Positions 1-7,839 are shown, counted from the stretch's first letter. The stretch is 54,139 bases of DNA from Lachnospiraceae bacterium (GCA_029008035.1 JAQXIY010000038.1:1-54139); one strand, 5' to 3'. Translations and numbers: made by a program. Notes: generated from the letters alone by a model not told the origin.

Positions 1-945
1 CCCACAGCCACCGGAAGCAGGTCAGTGACTTACACAAGAATGGCGGATGGCGCTTATTCGCAACAGATTCGTGATTATGCGCCGGACGGACAATCCTACA
101 CCACATCCATAGACGCCAGAAAGCTGGTGGCTTATGAGACAGAAGATGAGTGGGCGGCTGCCACCGGTCTGAAGGAAGTGGCAGACGGAGACATGGTGTT
201 TATCAAGGAGACAGGCCAGTTAATTTTGGGCAATGATGTGGCGTCAGAGATTCGCACCAATCATGCATCTATCGATATGAACTATGACAAAAAGGGCTTT
301 TCCAAGGGGGAATTGAAGCCGGAGTATTACTTTAACTGTACGGATAAGACCAACCCGACTCATCCCGTTACCTATGAGAAATTTGACGCTGAGGGTAATG
401 AGATTGGCTATGATATCAACTATACCGTCTCTATGAACCAGGAGCTCACAGTGAATCTGGAGGCTTCAGATGCATTTAACAGTGATATTCAAAGAGATGT
501 GGATGACTTGATTTCTGCAGTAGATCGATCCATCAAAGCCCACGAGAAGGTGGACAGTATCAAGAAGATGATGAACGAGGCTCAGTACTCCGGGGAGGAA
601 TATCAGACGAAACTGAAGGAATGGTTGTCGGCAGCCCAAAAGGAAGCAGATTATGCCGATGACCATATGCAGAAACTTTACAGCAAAGAGATTGGTAAAG
701 TGGATGAATATCTGGGAAATGTGAATCTTGCTATCTCCAAGGTGGGATGTACCGTGGATCAGTTAAAACTCACAGAGACCAGAATGAGCAATCAGCAGGA
801 GACCATTATGGAACTTCAGTCAGAAAATGATGATCTGGATATATCAGAGATTATCATTAACTACACGGCAGCTTATAATGCGTATCAGTCATCTTTGACG
901 GCCGCAGGTAAACTTAGTGGTATGACATTGTTGAATTATATCTAG
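1..945 (+). CDS. flgL: Flagellar hook-associated protein 3 (hook-filament junction), 3' part
   Basis: The reading frame is open from the first base, so the gene is cut by the window edge and its true start lies upstream; the GTG at 25 is internal. About 314 residues are visible. The C-terminus has the FlgL/flagellin-type D0 helix, with an NYTAAYNAYQSSL segment followed by a short hydrophobic end (LLNYI), and a long coiled region precedes it. FlgL joins the hook to the filament and is exported by the flagellar type III system. It is followed after 16 bp by fliW and csrA, the usual order in Firmicutes, which supports the call. The N-terminal D0 domain is not visible. Confidence 0.88.
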   Translation, partial: PTATGSRSVTYTRMADGAYSQQIRDYAPDGQSYTTSIDARKLVAYETEDEWAAATGLKEVADGDMVFIKETGQLILGNDVASEIRTNHASIDMNYDKKGFSKGELKPEYYFNCTDKTNPTHPVTYEKFDAEGNEIGYDINYTVSMNQELTVNLEASDAFNSDIQRDVDDLISAVDRSIKAHEKVDSIKKMMNEAQYSGEEYQTKLKEWLSAAQKEADYADDHMQKLYSKEIGKVDEYLGNVNLAISKVGCTVDQLKLTETRMSNQQETIMELQSENDDLDISEIIINYTAAYNAYQSSLTAAGKLSGMTLLNYI

Positions 946-961
946 GAGAAAGGAAAAAAAT

Positions 962-1426
962 ATGAGAGTAGAGACCAGATTGTTTGGGGAAATTGACATT
1001 GAAGAGAGTAAGATTATCACCTTTGCCAACGGCTTGGTAGGATTTCCGGATATGAAGAAGTTTACCATCATTTATAATGAGGATAGACCGGGAAAGAATG
1101 GTATTATGTGGTTTCAGTCCCTGGATGAGCCACAGTTTGCTATGCCGGTAATGGAGCCAAACCTTGTAAAACCGGATTATAATCCTACCGTAAATGACGA
1201 ACTCTTGGCGCCACTGGGAGAACTGACAGGGGAAAATATATACGTGCTTGTAACTGTGACAGTGCCAAAGGATATTACAAAGATGTGTGTAAACCTTAAG
1301 GGGCCTATTGTAATCAATACAGACACTTTGTTGGCAAATCAGATTGTGGTAGAGGATGATGTGGAGATTCGTTTCCCGATTTACGAAATTTTGAAGGAAA
1401 GAAAAGATGGGAAGGCAGGTGAGTAG
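962..1426 (+). CDS. fliW: Flagellar assembly factor FliW
   Basis: This 154-residue protein has the FliW features: an N-terminal TRLFGEIDIEESKIITFANGL segment, GFPDMKKFTI, and a C-terminal half with the VTVPKDITKMCVNLKGPIVIN pattern. In Bacillus subtilis, FliW binds CsrA allosterically and blocks it from repressing flagellin translation; free cytoplasmic flagellin pulls FliW away, giving a partner-switch feedback. The gene lies 16 bp after flgL and 3 bp before csrA, so the three are almost certainly co-transcribed. A run of A follows an AGGAGAAAGG-type ribosome binding site just before the ATG. Length is normal for the family. Confidence 0.95.
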   Translation: MRVETRLFGEIDIEESKIITFANGLVGFPDMKKFTIIYNEDRPGKNGIMWFQSLDEPQFAMPVMEPNLVKPDYNPTVNDELLAPLGELTGENIYVLVTVTVPKDITKMCVNLKGPIVINTDTLLANQIVVEDDVEIRFPIYEILKERKDGKAGE

Positions 1427-1429
1427 CAT

Positions 1430-1645
1430 ATGTTGGCACTGACGAGAAAAAAGGGTGAGTCCCTTGTAATAAATAACGATATTGAAATTACCGTATTGGA
1501 AATACGTGGAGATCAGGTAAAAATCGGCATATCTGCTCCGAAAGATGTTCCCGTTTACCGCAAGGAAGTATATTTGCAGATTCAGGAAGAGACAAGGGAA
1601 GCTATGAACCTGGAAGGCTTGGATGCATTAAAGGATTTGTTTTAA
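1430..1645 (+). CDS. csrA: Carbon storage regulator CsrA, translational repressor
   Basis: This 71-residue protein starts [20 protein letters not shown] and continues [27 protein letters not shown], the canonical CsrA beta-strand core. The RNA-binding arginine after LT (strand 1) and the VYRKEVY strand-5 region are intact. CsrA is a small homodimer that binds GGA motifs in mRNA leaders. The likely targets in this window are the two flagellin leaders (hairpins at 5515-5534 and 6599-6618, and the ribosome binding sites at 5541 and 6627). A terminator follows directly, ending the flgL-fliW-csrA unit. Confidence 0.97.
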   Translation: MLALTRKKGESLVINNDIEITVLEIRGDQVKIGISAPKDVPVYRKEVYLQIQEETREAMNLEGLDALKDLF

Positions 1646-1652
1646 AAGCGTC

Positions 1653-1690
1653 AAGGATTGACCGCAGCAAGCGGTCAGTCCTTTTTTTCT
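1653..1690 (+). terminator. Rho-independent terminator after csrA
   Basis: A 13-bp stem (1653-1665 with 1671-1683, one wobble) has a 5-nt loop and runs into a T-rich tract (1682-1690). It closes the flgL-fliW-csrA unit. Confidence 0.9.
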
Positions 1691-1699
1691 TTTCGGGGT

Positions 1700-1725
1700 T
1701 AATAATAGGAGCCTTTGGCCGATAT
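1700..1725 (+). promoter_or_regulatory. Candidate SigD (sigma-28) promoter for flaG-fliD-fliS
   Basis: The sequence reads TAAT, 15 bp, CCGATAT (1719-1725), close to the SigD consensus TAAA-N14/16-CCGATAT. It lies just after the csrA terminator and about 75 bp upstream of flaG. The -10 is an exact match and the -35 is off by one base. Confidence 0.6.
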
Positions 1726-1796
1726 AAGATACAGAAGCGTTAACCAAAAGACACAATCAGTATGTGTTATTGTGGATAGAATCACACGGAGGTGCA

Positions 1797-2225
1797 ATGA
1801 TGGGAATTGAAAGTATGAATCGGGTAGGCAGTAGTTACCAGGAACAGGGAAGTTCCGTAAAGACTACATCTGTGCAGGCAGCACCACAGGCAGAAGCGCC
1901 GGAACCAAGAAGTTCTGCTCCAAGTAAGGATGCAGTGGACATTGCAGGTGCTGTGGCCAGGGAGAGCGGCGAAGTAAAGAGCCCAAGAGAACAGGGACAG
2001 GCCAGCAATGAGCAGATTCGCCAGGCTGTGGAGAAGATTAACAAGGAAGCACAGTACAATGGAGAGGCAGTGTTTGGAATCCACGAAGAGACCAATCGTG
2101 TCACCATTAAGATTGTAGATAAGACAACTAAGGAAGTCATCAAAGAATTTCCACCGGAAAAGACATTGGATATGATTGCCAAGGTATGGGAGATGGCGGG
2201 AATTATGGTTGATGAGCGCAGATAG
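1797..2225 (+). CDS. flaG: FlaG-family flagellar protein
   Basis: The C-terminal half (QIRQAVEKINKEAQYNG, then FGIHEETNRVTIKIVDKTTKEVIKEFPPEK and a final helix) is the FlaG domain. The N-terminal half is a low-complexity Ser/Ala/Glu/Gln linker, as usual for this family. FlaG influences filament length and sits with fliD and fliS in many Firmicutes. The frame is open back to 1764, but the GGAGGT at 1788-1793 points to the tandem ATG codons at 1797/1800 as the start, giving about 142 residues. The gene is first in a flaG-fliD-fliS unit and lies behind a SigD-like promoter. Molecular function is poorly defined in the family as a whole. Confidence 0.85.
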   Translation: MMGIESMNRVGSSYQEQGSSVKTTSVQAAPQAEAPEPRSSAPSKDAVDIAGAVARESGEVKSPREQGQASNEQIRQAVEKINKEAQYNGEAVFGIHEETNRVTIKIVDKTTKEVIKEFPPEKTLDMIAKVWEMAGIMVDERR

Positions 2226-2236
2226 GAGGTGGCAAT

Positions 2237-4474
2237 ATGTCATCAGGAATTCGTATGTCGGGTATGGTATCAGGCATTGATACGGAAGCCATTGTCCAGG
2301 CAATGGTGTCTACCCATGTGGCTAAGAAAGAAAAATATCAAAAGGCACAGACCAAATTAGAATGGAAGCAGGAAGCATACAAGGCTATCAATACTAAGGT
2401 GAACAGCCTGTATAACAAGATAAGCAGTCTGCGCTTTTCCAGTGCATATAATCTGAAGAAGACAACGGTTTCAGACCCAACCAAGGCTACTATCACGGCC
2501 AGTGGAACAGCTATTAATGGAACGCAGACTTTACAGATTACCCAGTTGGCTAAGTCAGGTTATCTCACCGGAGGCACGTTGGCTTCCGGCACCACAGAAG
2601 ATACCACATTGGGTGAACTGGGGTATACAGGCGGGGAAACTACCATCTCTGTTCGTATGGCTGATGGGTCACAGGATATCAGAGTTAGTAAGGATACCAA
2701 GATTTCTGAGTTGATTACGGAATTGAACAAGACCGGGGTGAAAGCCAGCTTTGACGCAGGCAATGGCCGTATCTTTGTCAGTGCAAAGGCTACCGGAACC
2801 GCCAATGACTTTTCTATGACAGCGTCGGATGAGACCGGATTGAAGGCGTTGGCTGCTTTTGGGCTCAGTGTGGAATCCAAGGCCAATACAGCCGAATATG
2901 AGAAGATGGCATCTTATGCCAAGGCTACTGATGCGGAGACCAAGGCATATATTACAGAGATTTTGACTAATCTGAAAACAGCCAGAGACAGCAATGCAGA
3001 TTTGGCTATAGAAAAGGCATCCATTAATAAAAAGATTGCCTACTCTGACGCCAAGGATGCGGTAACACAATATCAGGCAGATCAGGGAGACGACGAACAG
3101 AAGCAGAAGGATGCCGATTTGCTGCTGAAACTTCTCAAGGAACCGGCTTCTGCATATAAGTATGTGACGGAGGATGGAGAAGTCAAAGAAGACTTTGAGT
3201 TTAAAGCCGGAGAAAACTCTCTGGAGAATACCATCAAGAAGCTAGCTAAAAGCACAGGATTGATTACTACAACCACAGCAGAAGACGGGACAGAGAAAGA
3301 GGATACCAGCAAGTTAGATGCTCTTCGACAGAATTACAATACGGTGATTGCTATAGATGACGATGCTGTCCTTACAGAAGATGATAAGAAGGCCTACTAC
3401 CTCACAGAGGATGAGAGAACACAGGCCAAGGAGCGTCTCACAGAGATTGATACCCTTACCGCTGATAATAATAAGGTTATCAACGACCCCACCAACAGTT
3501 ATTGGGATGTAAAGGATTACACAGATGTGGATATAGACACTCTGGCAGACGAGATTACGGCAAAGGTTATGTACGCCAAGGCTATTACTGATGGAACAGA
3601 GACCATTCCTGTCAGTAAGGATGCAACCAGAGTGGATGCTCAGGATGCTAAGATTGTATTGAATAATGCAACATTTACCTCAGACTCTAATGTATTTAAC
3701 ATAAATGGACTCACCATCAAGGCTACAGGAGAGACTAAGGCAGGGGAGAGCATTACCATCAACACCGATACAGATACCCAGGGGATGTACGACAAGATTA
3801 AGGATTTCTTATCAGAGTATAATTCTCTCATTAATGAGTTGTCTTCTCTCTACAATGCGGATTCAGCTTCCAAGTATGAACCGCTGACAGATGATGAAAA
3901 AGCGGAGATGTCTGAGTCAGAGATTGAGAAGTGGGAGACTAAGATCAAGGATGCTATCCTGCGGAAGGACTCCACCATCGGTGGTGTGATGAATGCCATG
4001 ACCTCAGCTATGATGGGAACCTATGAGATTAACGGCAAGACCTATTCTCTGGGAAGTTTTGGCATTCAGACTCTGGGATATCTCAATGCAGCAAAGAATC
4101 AGAATTACGCTTACCACATTGATGGTGACTCGGAAGATGATGTGACTGCCGGCAAGACAGACAAGCTTTTAGATATGATTACCAATGAGCCGGAAGTAGT
4201 GGAAGAGTTTATGAAGAACTTGACTACTGACTTATACAAGGCATTGGATGAGAAGATGGGAGCAACTACCTTGAGCAGTAGATACTCCATTTACAATGAC
4301 AAACAGATGACCAAGGATTATGACAACTATACCAAGTTGATTAAGACCTGGGAGGATAAGATAGCAGATATGGAGGACCGTTATTACAAGCAGTATTCCA
4401 ATATGGAAAAGCAGTTGGCAAAGATGCAGAGTGCCACATCTTCTCTATCAGGTTTGTTAGGTGGTTCGCAATAG
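2237..4474 (+). CDS. fliD: Flagellar filament capping protein FliD (hook-associated protein 2), unusually long
   Basis: The N-terminus (RMSGMVSGIDTEAIVQAMV, then a helix with KKEKYQKAQTKLEWKQEAYK) is the FliD D0/D1 signature. The C-terminal third has the capping-domain pattern DFLSEYNSLINELSSLYN, LGSFGIQTLGYL and a final coiled helix. FliD forms the cap under which flagellin folds at the filament tip. At 745 residues it is much longer than the roughly 470-500 of E. coli or B. subtilis. The extra length is a Lys/Asp/Glu/Thr-rich stretch around residues 215-460, probably an expanded surface-exposed insertion. A GGAGGTGG ribosome binding site precedes the ATG. Confidence 0.93.
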   Translation: MSSGIRMSGMVSGIDTEAIVQAMVSTHVAKKEKYQKAQTKLEWKQEAYKAINTKVNSLYNKISSLRFSSAYNLKKTTVSDPTKATITASGTAINGTQTLQITQLAKSGYLTGGTLASGTTEDTTLGELGYTGGETTISVRMADGSQDIRVSKDTKISELITELNKTGVKASFDAGNGRIFVSAKATGTANDFSMTASDETGLKALAAFGLSVESKANTAEYEKMASYAKATDAETKAYITEILTNLKTARDSNADLAIEKASINKKIAYSDAKDAVTQYQADQGDDEQKQKDADLLLKLLKEPASAYKYVTEDGEVKEDFEFKAGENSLENTIKKLAKSTGLITTTTAEDGTEKEDTSKLDALRQNYNTVIAIDDDAVLTEDDKKAYYLTEDERTQAKERLTEIDTLTADNNKVINDPTNSYWDVKDYTDVDIDTLADEITAKVMYAKAITDGTETIPVSKDATRVDAQDAKIVLNNATFTSDSNVFNINGLTIKATGETKAGESITINTDTDTQGMYDKIKDFLSEYNSLINELSSLYNADSASKYEPLTDDEKAEMSESEIEKWETKIKDAILRKDSTIGGVMNAMTSAMMGTYEINGKTYSLGSFGIQTLGYLNAAKNQNYAYHIDGDSEDDVTAGKTDKLLDMITNEPEVVEEFMKNLTTDLYKALDEKMGATTLSSRYSIYNDKQMTKDYDNYTKLIKTWEDKIADMEDRYYKQYSNMEKQLAKMQSATSSLSGLLGGSQ

Positions 4475-4497
4475 GAAAACAGGGAGGTTAAGAACAT

Positions 4498-4887
4498 ATG
4501 ACCCAGCAAAACGGCTATAATGCATACGCACAGAATAAGATTACAATGGCATCTCCTGCAGAACTTACCCTGATGCTTTATGAAGGGGCAATCAAGTTCT
4601 GCAATATCGCCATTGTGGCAATTGAGAACAAGGACTATGCCAAAGCAAACACCAATATTCAGAAGGCAGAGCGAATTATCGGGGAATTTCAGGCTACGCT
4701 GGATTTCAAGTATCCGGTGGCAAAAGACTTTGACAATGTGTATAGATACCTGATGGAGCGTCTGATTAAAGCTAATGTCAAGAAAGATACAGAGATTCTG
4801 GAAGAAGTCTTAAAACATCTTCGGACTATGCGAGACACATGGAAAGAGGTTATGAAAATCACCAAAAATGGTACAGTGGTAGCATAG
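4498..4887 (+). CDS. fliS: Flagellar export chaperone FliS
   Basis: This 129-residue helical protein starts with a YNAYAQNKITMASPAELTLM segment and LYEGAIKFCNIAIVAIENKDYAKANTNIQKAERII, the FliS signature. FliS binds the C-terminus of flagellin in the cytoplasm and keeps it from polymerising before export. It follows fliD by 23 bp with a GGGAGG ribosome binding site and is in the expected flaG-fliD-fliS order. In Firmicutes FliS also takes part in the flagellin-FliW-CsrA balance. Length is normal. Confidence 0.96.
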   Translation: MTQQNGYNAYAQNKITMASPAELTLMLYEGAIKFCNIAIVAIENKDYAKANTNIQKAERIIGEFQATLDFKYPVAKDFDNVYRYLMERLIKANVKKDTEILEEVLKHLRTMRDTWKEVMKITKNGTVVA

Positions 4888-4898
4888 AAAGGATATCA

Positions 4899-5378
4899 AT
4901 GGCAGAAAAAAGTTATATACAGATGTTGGAGGAGAGTCTGGACAAGAAGTGTGACATTCTTCGACAGCTCCAGTTGCTGTGCTATGAGCAGGCAGATATC
5001 TTGCAGGATAATGACGCAGAAGCGGACGCATTTGAGTTGAATGTGGAGCAGAAGGCAGTGCTTATTGAGCGTCTGGAGAAATTAGATCAGGGATTTGAAC
5101 AGATATTTACAAGAGTTCAGGTTGAAATGGAATCTAACAAGGAGCAATACAAGGAAAGCATTCATCATATGCAGGAGTGCATTCGGGAGATTACAGAGAG
5201 AAGTGCTAACCTGCAGATGCTGGAACGTCAGAATATGGAACTGGCAAAAAAGAAATTTGCCAGTGTTCGGACCCAAGCCAAAGAACTGCGACAAAACAGC
5301 AAGGTGGTGAGTTCCTATTATCAGAATATGATGAAAGCCGGAACCATAGAGCCACAATTTATGGATAGTAAAAAATAA
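4899..5378 (+). CDS. FliT/FlgN-like helical protein, probable flagellar chaperone
   Basis: The frame is open from 4839, but an AAAGGA site at 4888-4893 favours the ATG at 4899, giving 159 residues. The protein is almost wholly alpha-helical, charged and coiled-coil-like (for example QLLCYEQADILQDNDAEADAF and a Lys/Glu-rich C-terminal helix), with no signal peptide or membrane segment. Position right after fliS and size match the FliT or FlgN export chaperones (FliD and FlgK/FlgL partners), which share little sequence. I infer that role from context and fold type; no diagnostic motif is visible. Confidence 0.55.
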   Translation: MAEKSYIQMLEESLDKKCDILRQLQLLCYEQADILQDNDAEADAFELNVEQKAVLIERLEKLDQGFEQIFTRVQVEMESNKEQYKESIHHMQECIREITERSANLQMLERQNMELAKKKFASVRTQAKELRQNSKVVSSYYQNMMKAGTIEPQFMDSKK

Positions 5379-5400
5379 TTCAAAAAAATTATTTTTGCTA

Positions 5401-5427
5401 TAAAGTATCGGAACAGCATTCCGATAT
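5401..5427 (+). promoter_or_regulatory. SigD promoter of flagellin gene 1
   Basis: The match to the SigD consensus is exact: TAAA (5401-5404), 16-bp spacer, CCGATAT (5421-5427). Transcription would start near 5435 and give a leader of about 120 nt before the flagellin ATG at 5557. Confidence 0.88.
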
Positions 5428-5514
5428 ATAAGGTACAAGGGCAAGATAACTTGTCCAGTGGTGGAGACTACGGAGTGTACGGCTGTAGAGGATGCCACAA
5501 AGTAAATTATTAAC

Positions 5515-5534
5515 ATCTGTCAAGGATGACAGAT
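5515..5534 (+). promoter_or_regulatory. CsrA-binding hairpin in flagellin 1 leader
   Basis: A perfect 7-bp stem (5515-5521 with 5528-5534) presents the hexaloop AAGGAT. A GGA in a hexaloop with the flanking CAAGGATG is essentially the high-affinity CsrA target. It lies 7 nt upstream of a second GGA in the ribosome binding site (CAAGGAGG, 5541-5548). Two sites of this kind, one in a hairpin and one over the Shine-Dalgarno, match the B. subtilis hag arrangement. Confidence 0.8.
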
Positions 5535-5556
5535 TATTTTCAAGGAGGAAAAAATT

Positions 5557-6363
5557 ATGGTAGTACAACACAACATGCAGGCAGCTAACGCTAGCCGCGT
5601 ACTTAATGTAACAGCAAATCAGCAGGCAAAGAGCACAGAGAAGTTATCTTCCGGTTACAGAATCAACCGTGCAGGCGATGACGCAGCAGGTCTTTCTATT
5701 TCTGAGAAGATGCGTAAGCAGATCAGAGGTTTGGATCGTGCTTCAACAAACGCACAGGATGGTGTATCTGCAGTGCAGACAGCAGAAGGTGCACTTTCAG
5801 AAGTTCACTCAATGCTTCAGAGAATGAATGAGTTGGCAGTTCAGGCAGCTAACGGAACAAACTCTTCCAAGGACGTATCTGCAATCAGCTCTGAGATCAC
5901 AGCTCTTAAGACAGAGATTGATCGTATCGCTGATACTACAGACTTCAACGGCAAGAAGATGCTTTCTAACTCAAGTGTTGGTGTATTTGTTGGTTACACA
6001 ACTGATACTCAGAACCAGATCAACATTGCTGGTAAAGACTTGAAGGGTGCTGTAAGCACAATTGCTGCAATCACAGACGCAAGTGATGCAAAGGCATTAA
6101 TCGGTACAGTTTCAACAGCAATCGAGAGCATCTCTACAATGAGATCTGACTTTGGTGCAATCCAGAACAGATTAGAGCACACCATCGACAACTTGGACAA
6201 CGTTGTTGAGAACGTAACAGCATCTGAATCTCGTATCCGTGATACAGATATGGCTGATGAGATGGTTAAGTACAGCAAGAATAATATTCTTACTCAGGCT
6301 GGCCAGTCAATGCTTGCACAGGCTAATCAGTCAACACAGGGTGTATTGTCACTGCTTCAGTAA
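5557..6363 (+). CDS. fliC: Flagellin, copy 1
   Basis: This 268-residue protein has the conserved N-terminal (ANQQAKSTEKLSSGYRIN, DDAAGLSISEKMR) and C-terminal (ASESRIRDTDMADEMVKY, SMLAQANQSTQGVLSLLQ) flagellin D0/D1 domains. The variable middle (around residues 140-165, Ser/Thr/Asn-rich) is very short, so there is hardly a D2/D3 domain and this is where exposed Ser/Thr would be available for O-glycosylation. It has its own SigD promoter, CsrA-type leader and terminator. It differs from copy 2 at seven residues by my alignment (18, 24, 40, 152, 154, 158, 263). Confidence 0.98.
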   Translation: MVVQHNMQAANASRVLNVTANQQAKSTEKLSSGYRINRAGDDAAGLSISEKMRKQIRGLDRASTNAQDGVSAVQTAEGALSEVHSMLQRMNELAVQAANGTNSSKDVSAISSEITALKTEIDRIADTTDFNGKKMLSNSSVGVFVGYTTDTQNQINIAGKDLKGAVSTIAAITDASDAKALIGTVSTAIESISTMRSDFGAIQNRLEHTIDNLDNVVENVTASESRIRDTDMADEMVKYSKNNILTQAGQSMLAQANQSTQGVLSLLQ

Positions 6364-6410
6364 TCTTGGGATTACAAGCAATTTTAGAGTATTCGTACAC
6401 AATACTGATA

Positions 6411-6443
6411 AAGGGGTCACACAAAGGTGTGGCTCCTTTTTTT
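6411..6443 (+). terminator. Terminator of flagellin gene 1
   Basis: A 12-bp stem with two wobble pairs (6411-6422 with 6427-6438) and a 4-nt loop is followed by a T tract. Confidence 0.9.
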
Positions 6444-6492
6444 GTGAACACAAGATATTGTAAAAAAATGACAAAAAAATAAAAAAAGGGGT

Positions 6493-6518
6493 TAAGGAAA
6501 TGGTGATTGCTCCGATAT
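6493..6518 (+). promoter_or_regulatory. SigD promoter of flagellin gene 2
   Basis: TAAG (6493-6496), 15-bp spacer, CCGATAT (6512-6518): a perfect -10 and one mismatch in the -35. The predicted leader is about 117 nt, nearly the same as for copy 1. Confidence 0.82.
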
Positions 6519-6548
6519 ATGTTGTGTAAAGCAAAGGAAGTGCTTACA

Positions 6549-6582
6549 GAAGTATCTTATGATAACCGGTGTCTGATACTTC
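6549..6582 (+). promoter_or_regulatory. Inverted repeat in flagellin 2 leader
   Basis: GAAGTATC (6549-6556) and GATACTTC (6575-6582) form a perfect 8-bp inverted repeat with an 18-nt loop, within the predicted 5' untranslated region. It may stabilise the mRNA or be an operator-like site; copy 1 has no equivalent that I can see. Confidence 0.5.
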
Positions 6583-6598
6583 ACAATATAATGATGAT

Positions 6599-6618
6599 AA
6601 TAGTAATGGAAAACTATT
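6599..6618 (+). promoter_or_regulatory. Probable CsrA-binding hairpin in flagellin 2 leader
   Basis: AATAGT (6599-6604) pairs with ACTATT (6613-6618) and presents an 8-nt loop containing GGA (6608-6610). It lies 8 nt upstream of the ribosome binding site CAAGGAGG (6627-6634), which gives a second GGA. The layout matches the copy 1 leader, although the sequences differ. Confidence 0.65.
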
Positions 6619-6642
6619 CTTTACTTCAAGGAGGAAAAAAAT

Positions 6643-7449
6643 ATGGTAGTACAACACAATATGCAGGCAGCTAATGCTAGCCGCGTTCTTAACATCACAG
6701 CTAATCAGCAGACCAAGAGCACAGAGAAGTTATCTTCCGGTTACAGAATCAATCGTGCAGCAGATGACGCAGCAGGTCTTTCTATTTCTGAGAAGATGCG
6801 TAAGCAAATCAGAGGTCTTGATCGTGCTTCAACAAACGCACAGGATGGTGTGTCTGCAGTGCAGACAGCAGAAGGTGCACTTTCAGAAGTTCACTCAATG
6901 CTTCAGAGAATGAATGAGTTGGCAGTTCAGGCAGCTAACGGAACAAACTCTTCCAAGGACGTATCTGCAATCAGCTCAGAGATTACAGCGCTTAAGACAG
7001 AGATTGATCGTATCGCTGATACCACAGATTTTAACGGCAAGAAGATGCTTTCCAACTCAAGTGTAGGTGTATTTGTTGGATATACAACAGACACGAATAA
7101 TTCTATTAACATTTCCGGTAAGGATTTGAAAGGTGCTGTAAGCACAATTGCTGCAATCACAGACGCAAGTGATGCAAAGGCATTAATCGGTACTGTTTCA
7201 ACGGCAATTGAGAGCATCTCAACAATGAGATCTGATTTTGGTGCAATCCAGAACAGATTAGAGCACACCATCGACAACTTGGACAATGTTGTTGAGAATG
7301 TAACAGCATCTGAATCTCGTATCCGTGATACAGATATGGCTGATGAGATGGTTAAGTATTCTAAGAACAATATTCTTACTCAGGCTGGCCAGTCAATGCT
7401 TGCACAGGCTAATCAGTCAACACAGGGAATCTTGTCATTACTTCAGTAA
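6643..7449 (+). CDS. fliC: Flagellin, copy 2
   Basis: This 268-residue flagellin is nearly identical to copy 1; the differences I count are V18I, A24T, G40A, Q152N, Q154S, A158S and V263I. Three of the seven fall in the short variable loop, where the change to TNNSINIS adds Ser and Asn. The conserved D0/D1 ends are complete, so it is not a pseudogene. The DNA is also highly similar along its length, pointing to recent tandem duplication or gene conversion. It has a separate SigD promoter and leader, so the two copies can be expressed at different levels. Confidence 0.98.
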   Translation: MVVQHNMQAANASRVLNITANQQTKSTEKLSSGYRINRAADDAAGLSISEKMRKQIRGLDRASTNAQDGVSAVQTAEGALSEVHSMLQRMNELAVQAANGTNSSKDVSAISSEITALKTEIDRIADTTDFNGKKMLSNSSVGVFVGYTTDTNNSINISGKDLKGAVSTIAAITDASDAKALIGTVSTAIESISTMRSDFGAIQNRLEHTIDNLDNVVENVTASESRIRDTDMADEMVKYSKNNILTQAGQSMLAQANQSTQGILSLLQ

Positions 7450-7472
7450 ATACAAAAGTAAAATGAATCATA

Positions 7473-7503
7473 AAATGCCACGCTTATTAATAGCGTGGCA
7501 TTT
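7473..7503 (+). terminator. Hairpin after flagellin gene 2, possibly a leaky terminator
   Basis: A perfect 12-bp stem (7473-7484 with 7492-7503) has a 7-nt loop, but only a short, broken T run follows. It ends 18 bp before the next gene, which has no obvious promoter of its own, so some read-through is likely. Confidence 0.7.
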
Positions 7504-7521
7504 GTTCTAGAAAGGGCTTTT

Positions 7522-7839
7522 ATGATGGGTTATCCGGGTCAATTCACAAATTATGCAAAATGTTTATGGCAGGGGCGAGGTGTGGATGTAAAGGAAGTGT
7601 TGGAGTCGGTGAAGGGACTGATTGCCGATATGGAATCCCGTACAAATTATCTTCCGGAAAAGGGCGTAGAAATTCCCATGGAATACGTTTCCACAGCATT
7701 GGGGAATTTACAGGATTGCATCCAATCGCAAGATGATTATCAAATGGCAGACTGTCTATATTATCAGTGGAAAGAAATCGCCATTTTCTTTGAGGAAATT
7801 AAGGAAATGATGGGGGATGACAATGACAGAACAGAATAG
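7522..7839 (+). CDS. Hypothetical protein between flagellin and the Maf gene
   Basis: A 105-residue protein starting MMGYPGQFTNYAKC. I do not recognise a family. It looks mostly helical, has no signal peptide or membrane segment, and carries an LYYQWKEIAIFFEEIKEMM helix near the end. The frame is open from a GTG at 7495 inside the preceding hairpin; the AAAGGG at 7512-7516 supports the ATG at 7522 (or 7525) instead. It overlaps the next gene by about 22 bp, so it is translationally coupled to the Maf/DUF115 protein. A role linked to flagellin handling or glycosylation is only inferred from position. Confidence 0.65.
   Translation: MMGYPGQFTNYAKCLWQGRGVDVKEVLESVKGLIADMESRTNYLPEKGVEIPMEYVSTALGNLQDCIQSQDDYQMADCLYYQWKEIAIFFEEIKEMMGDDNDRTE

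Noticed and set aside
914-1429. Minus-strand open frame of 171 codons over fliW
   Set aside because: Antisense to a clear gene, Cys/His/Tyr-rich translation typical of a shadow frame.
6927-7370. Minus-strand open frame of 147 codons inside flagellin gene 2 (and a shorter one in copy 1)
   Set aside because: It is the mirror of strongly biased flagellin coding sequence; there is no ribosome binding site, and the same frame appears in both copies only because they are duplicates.
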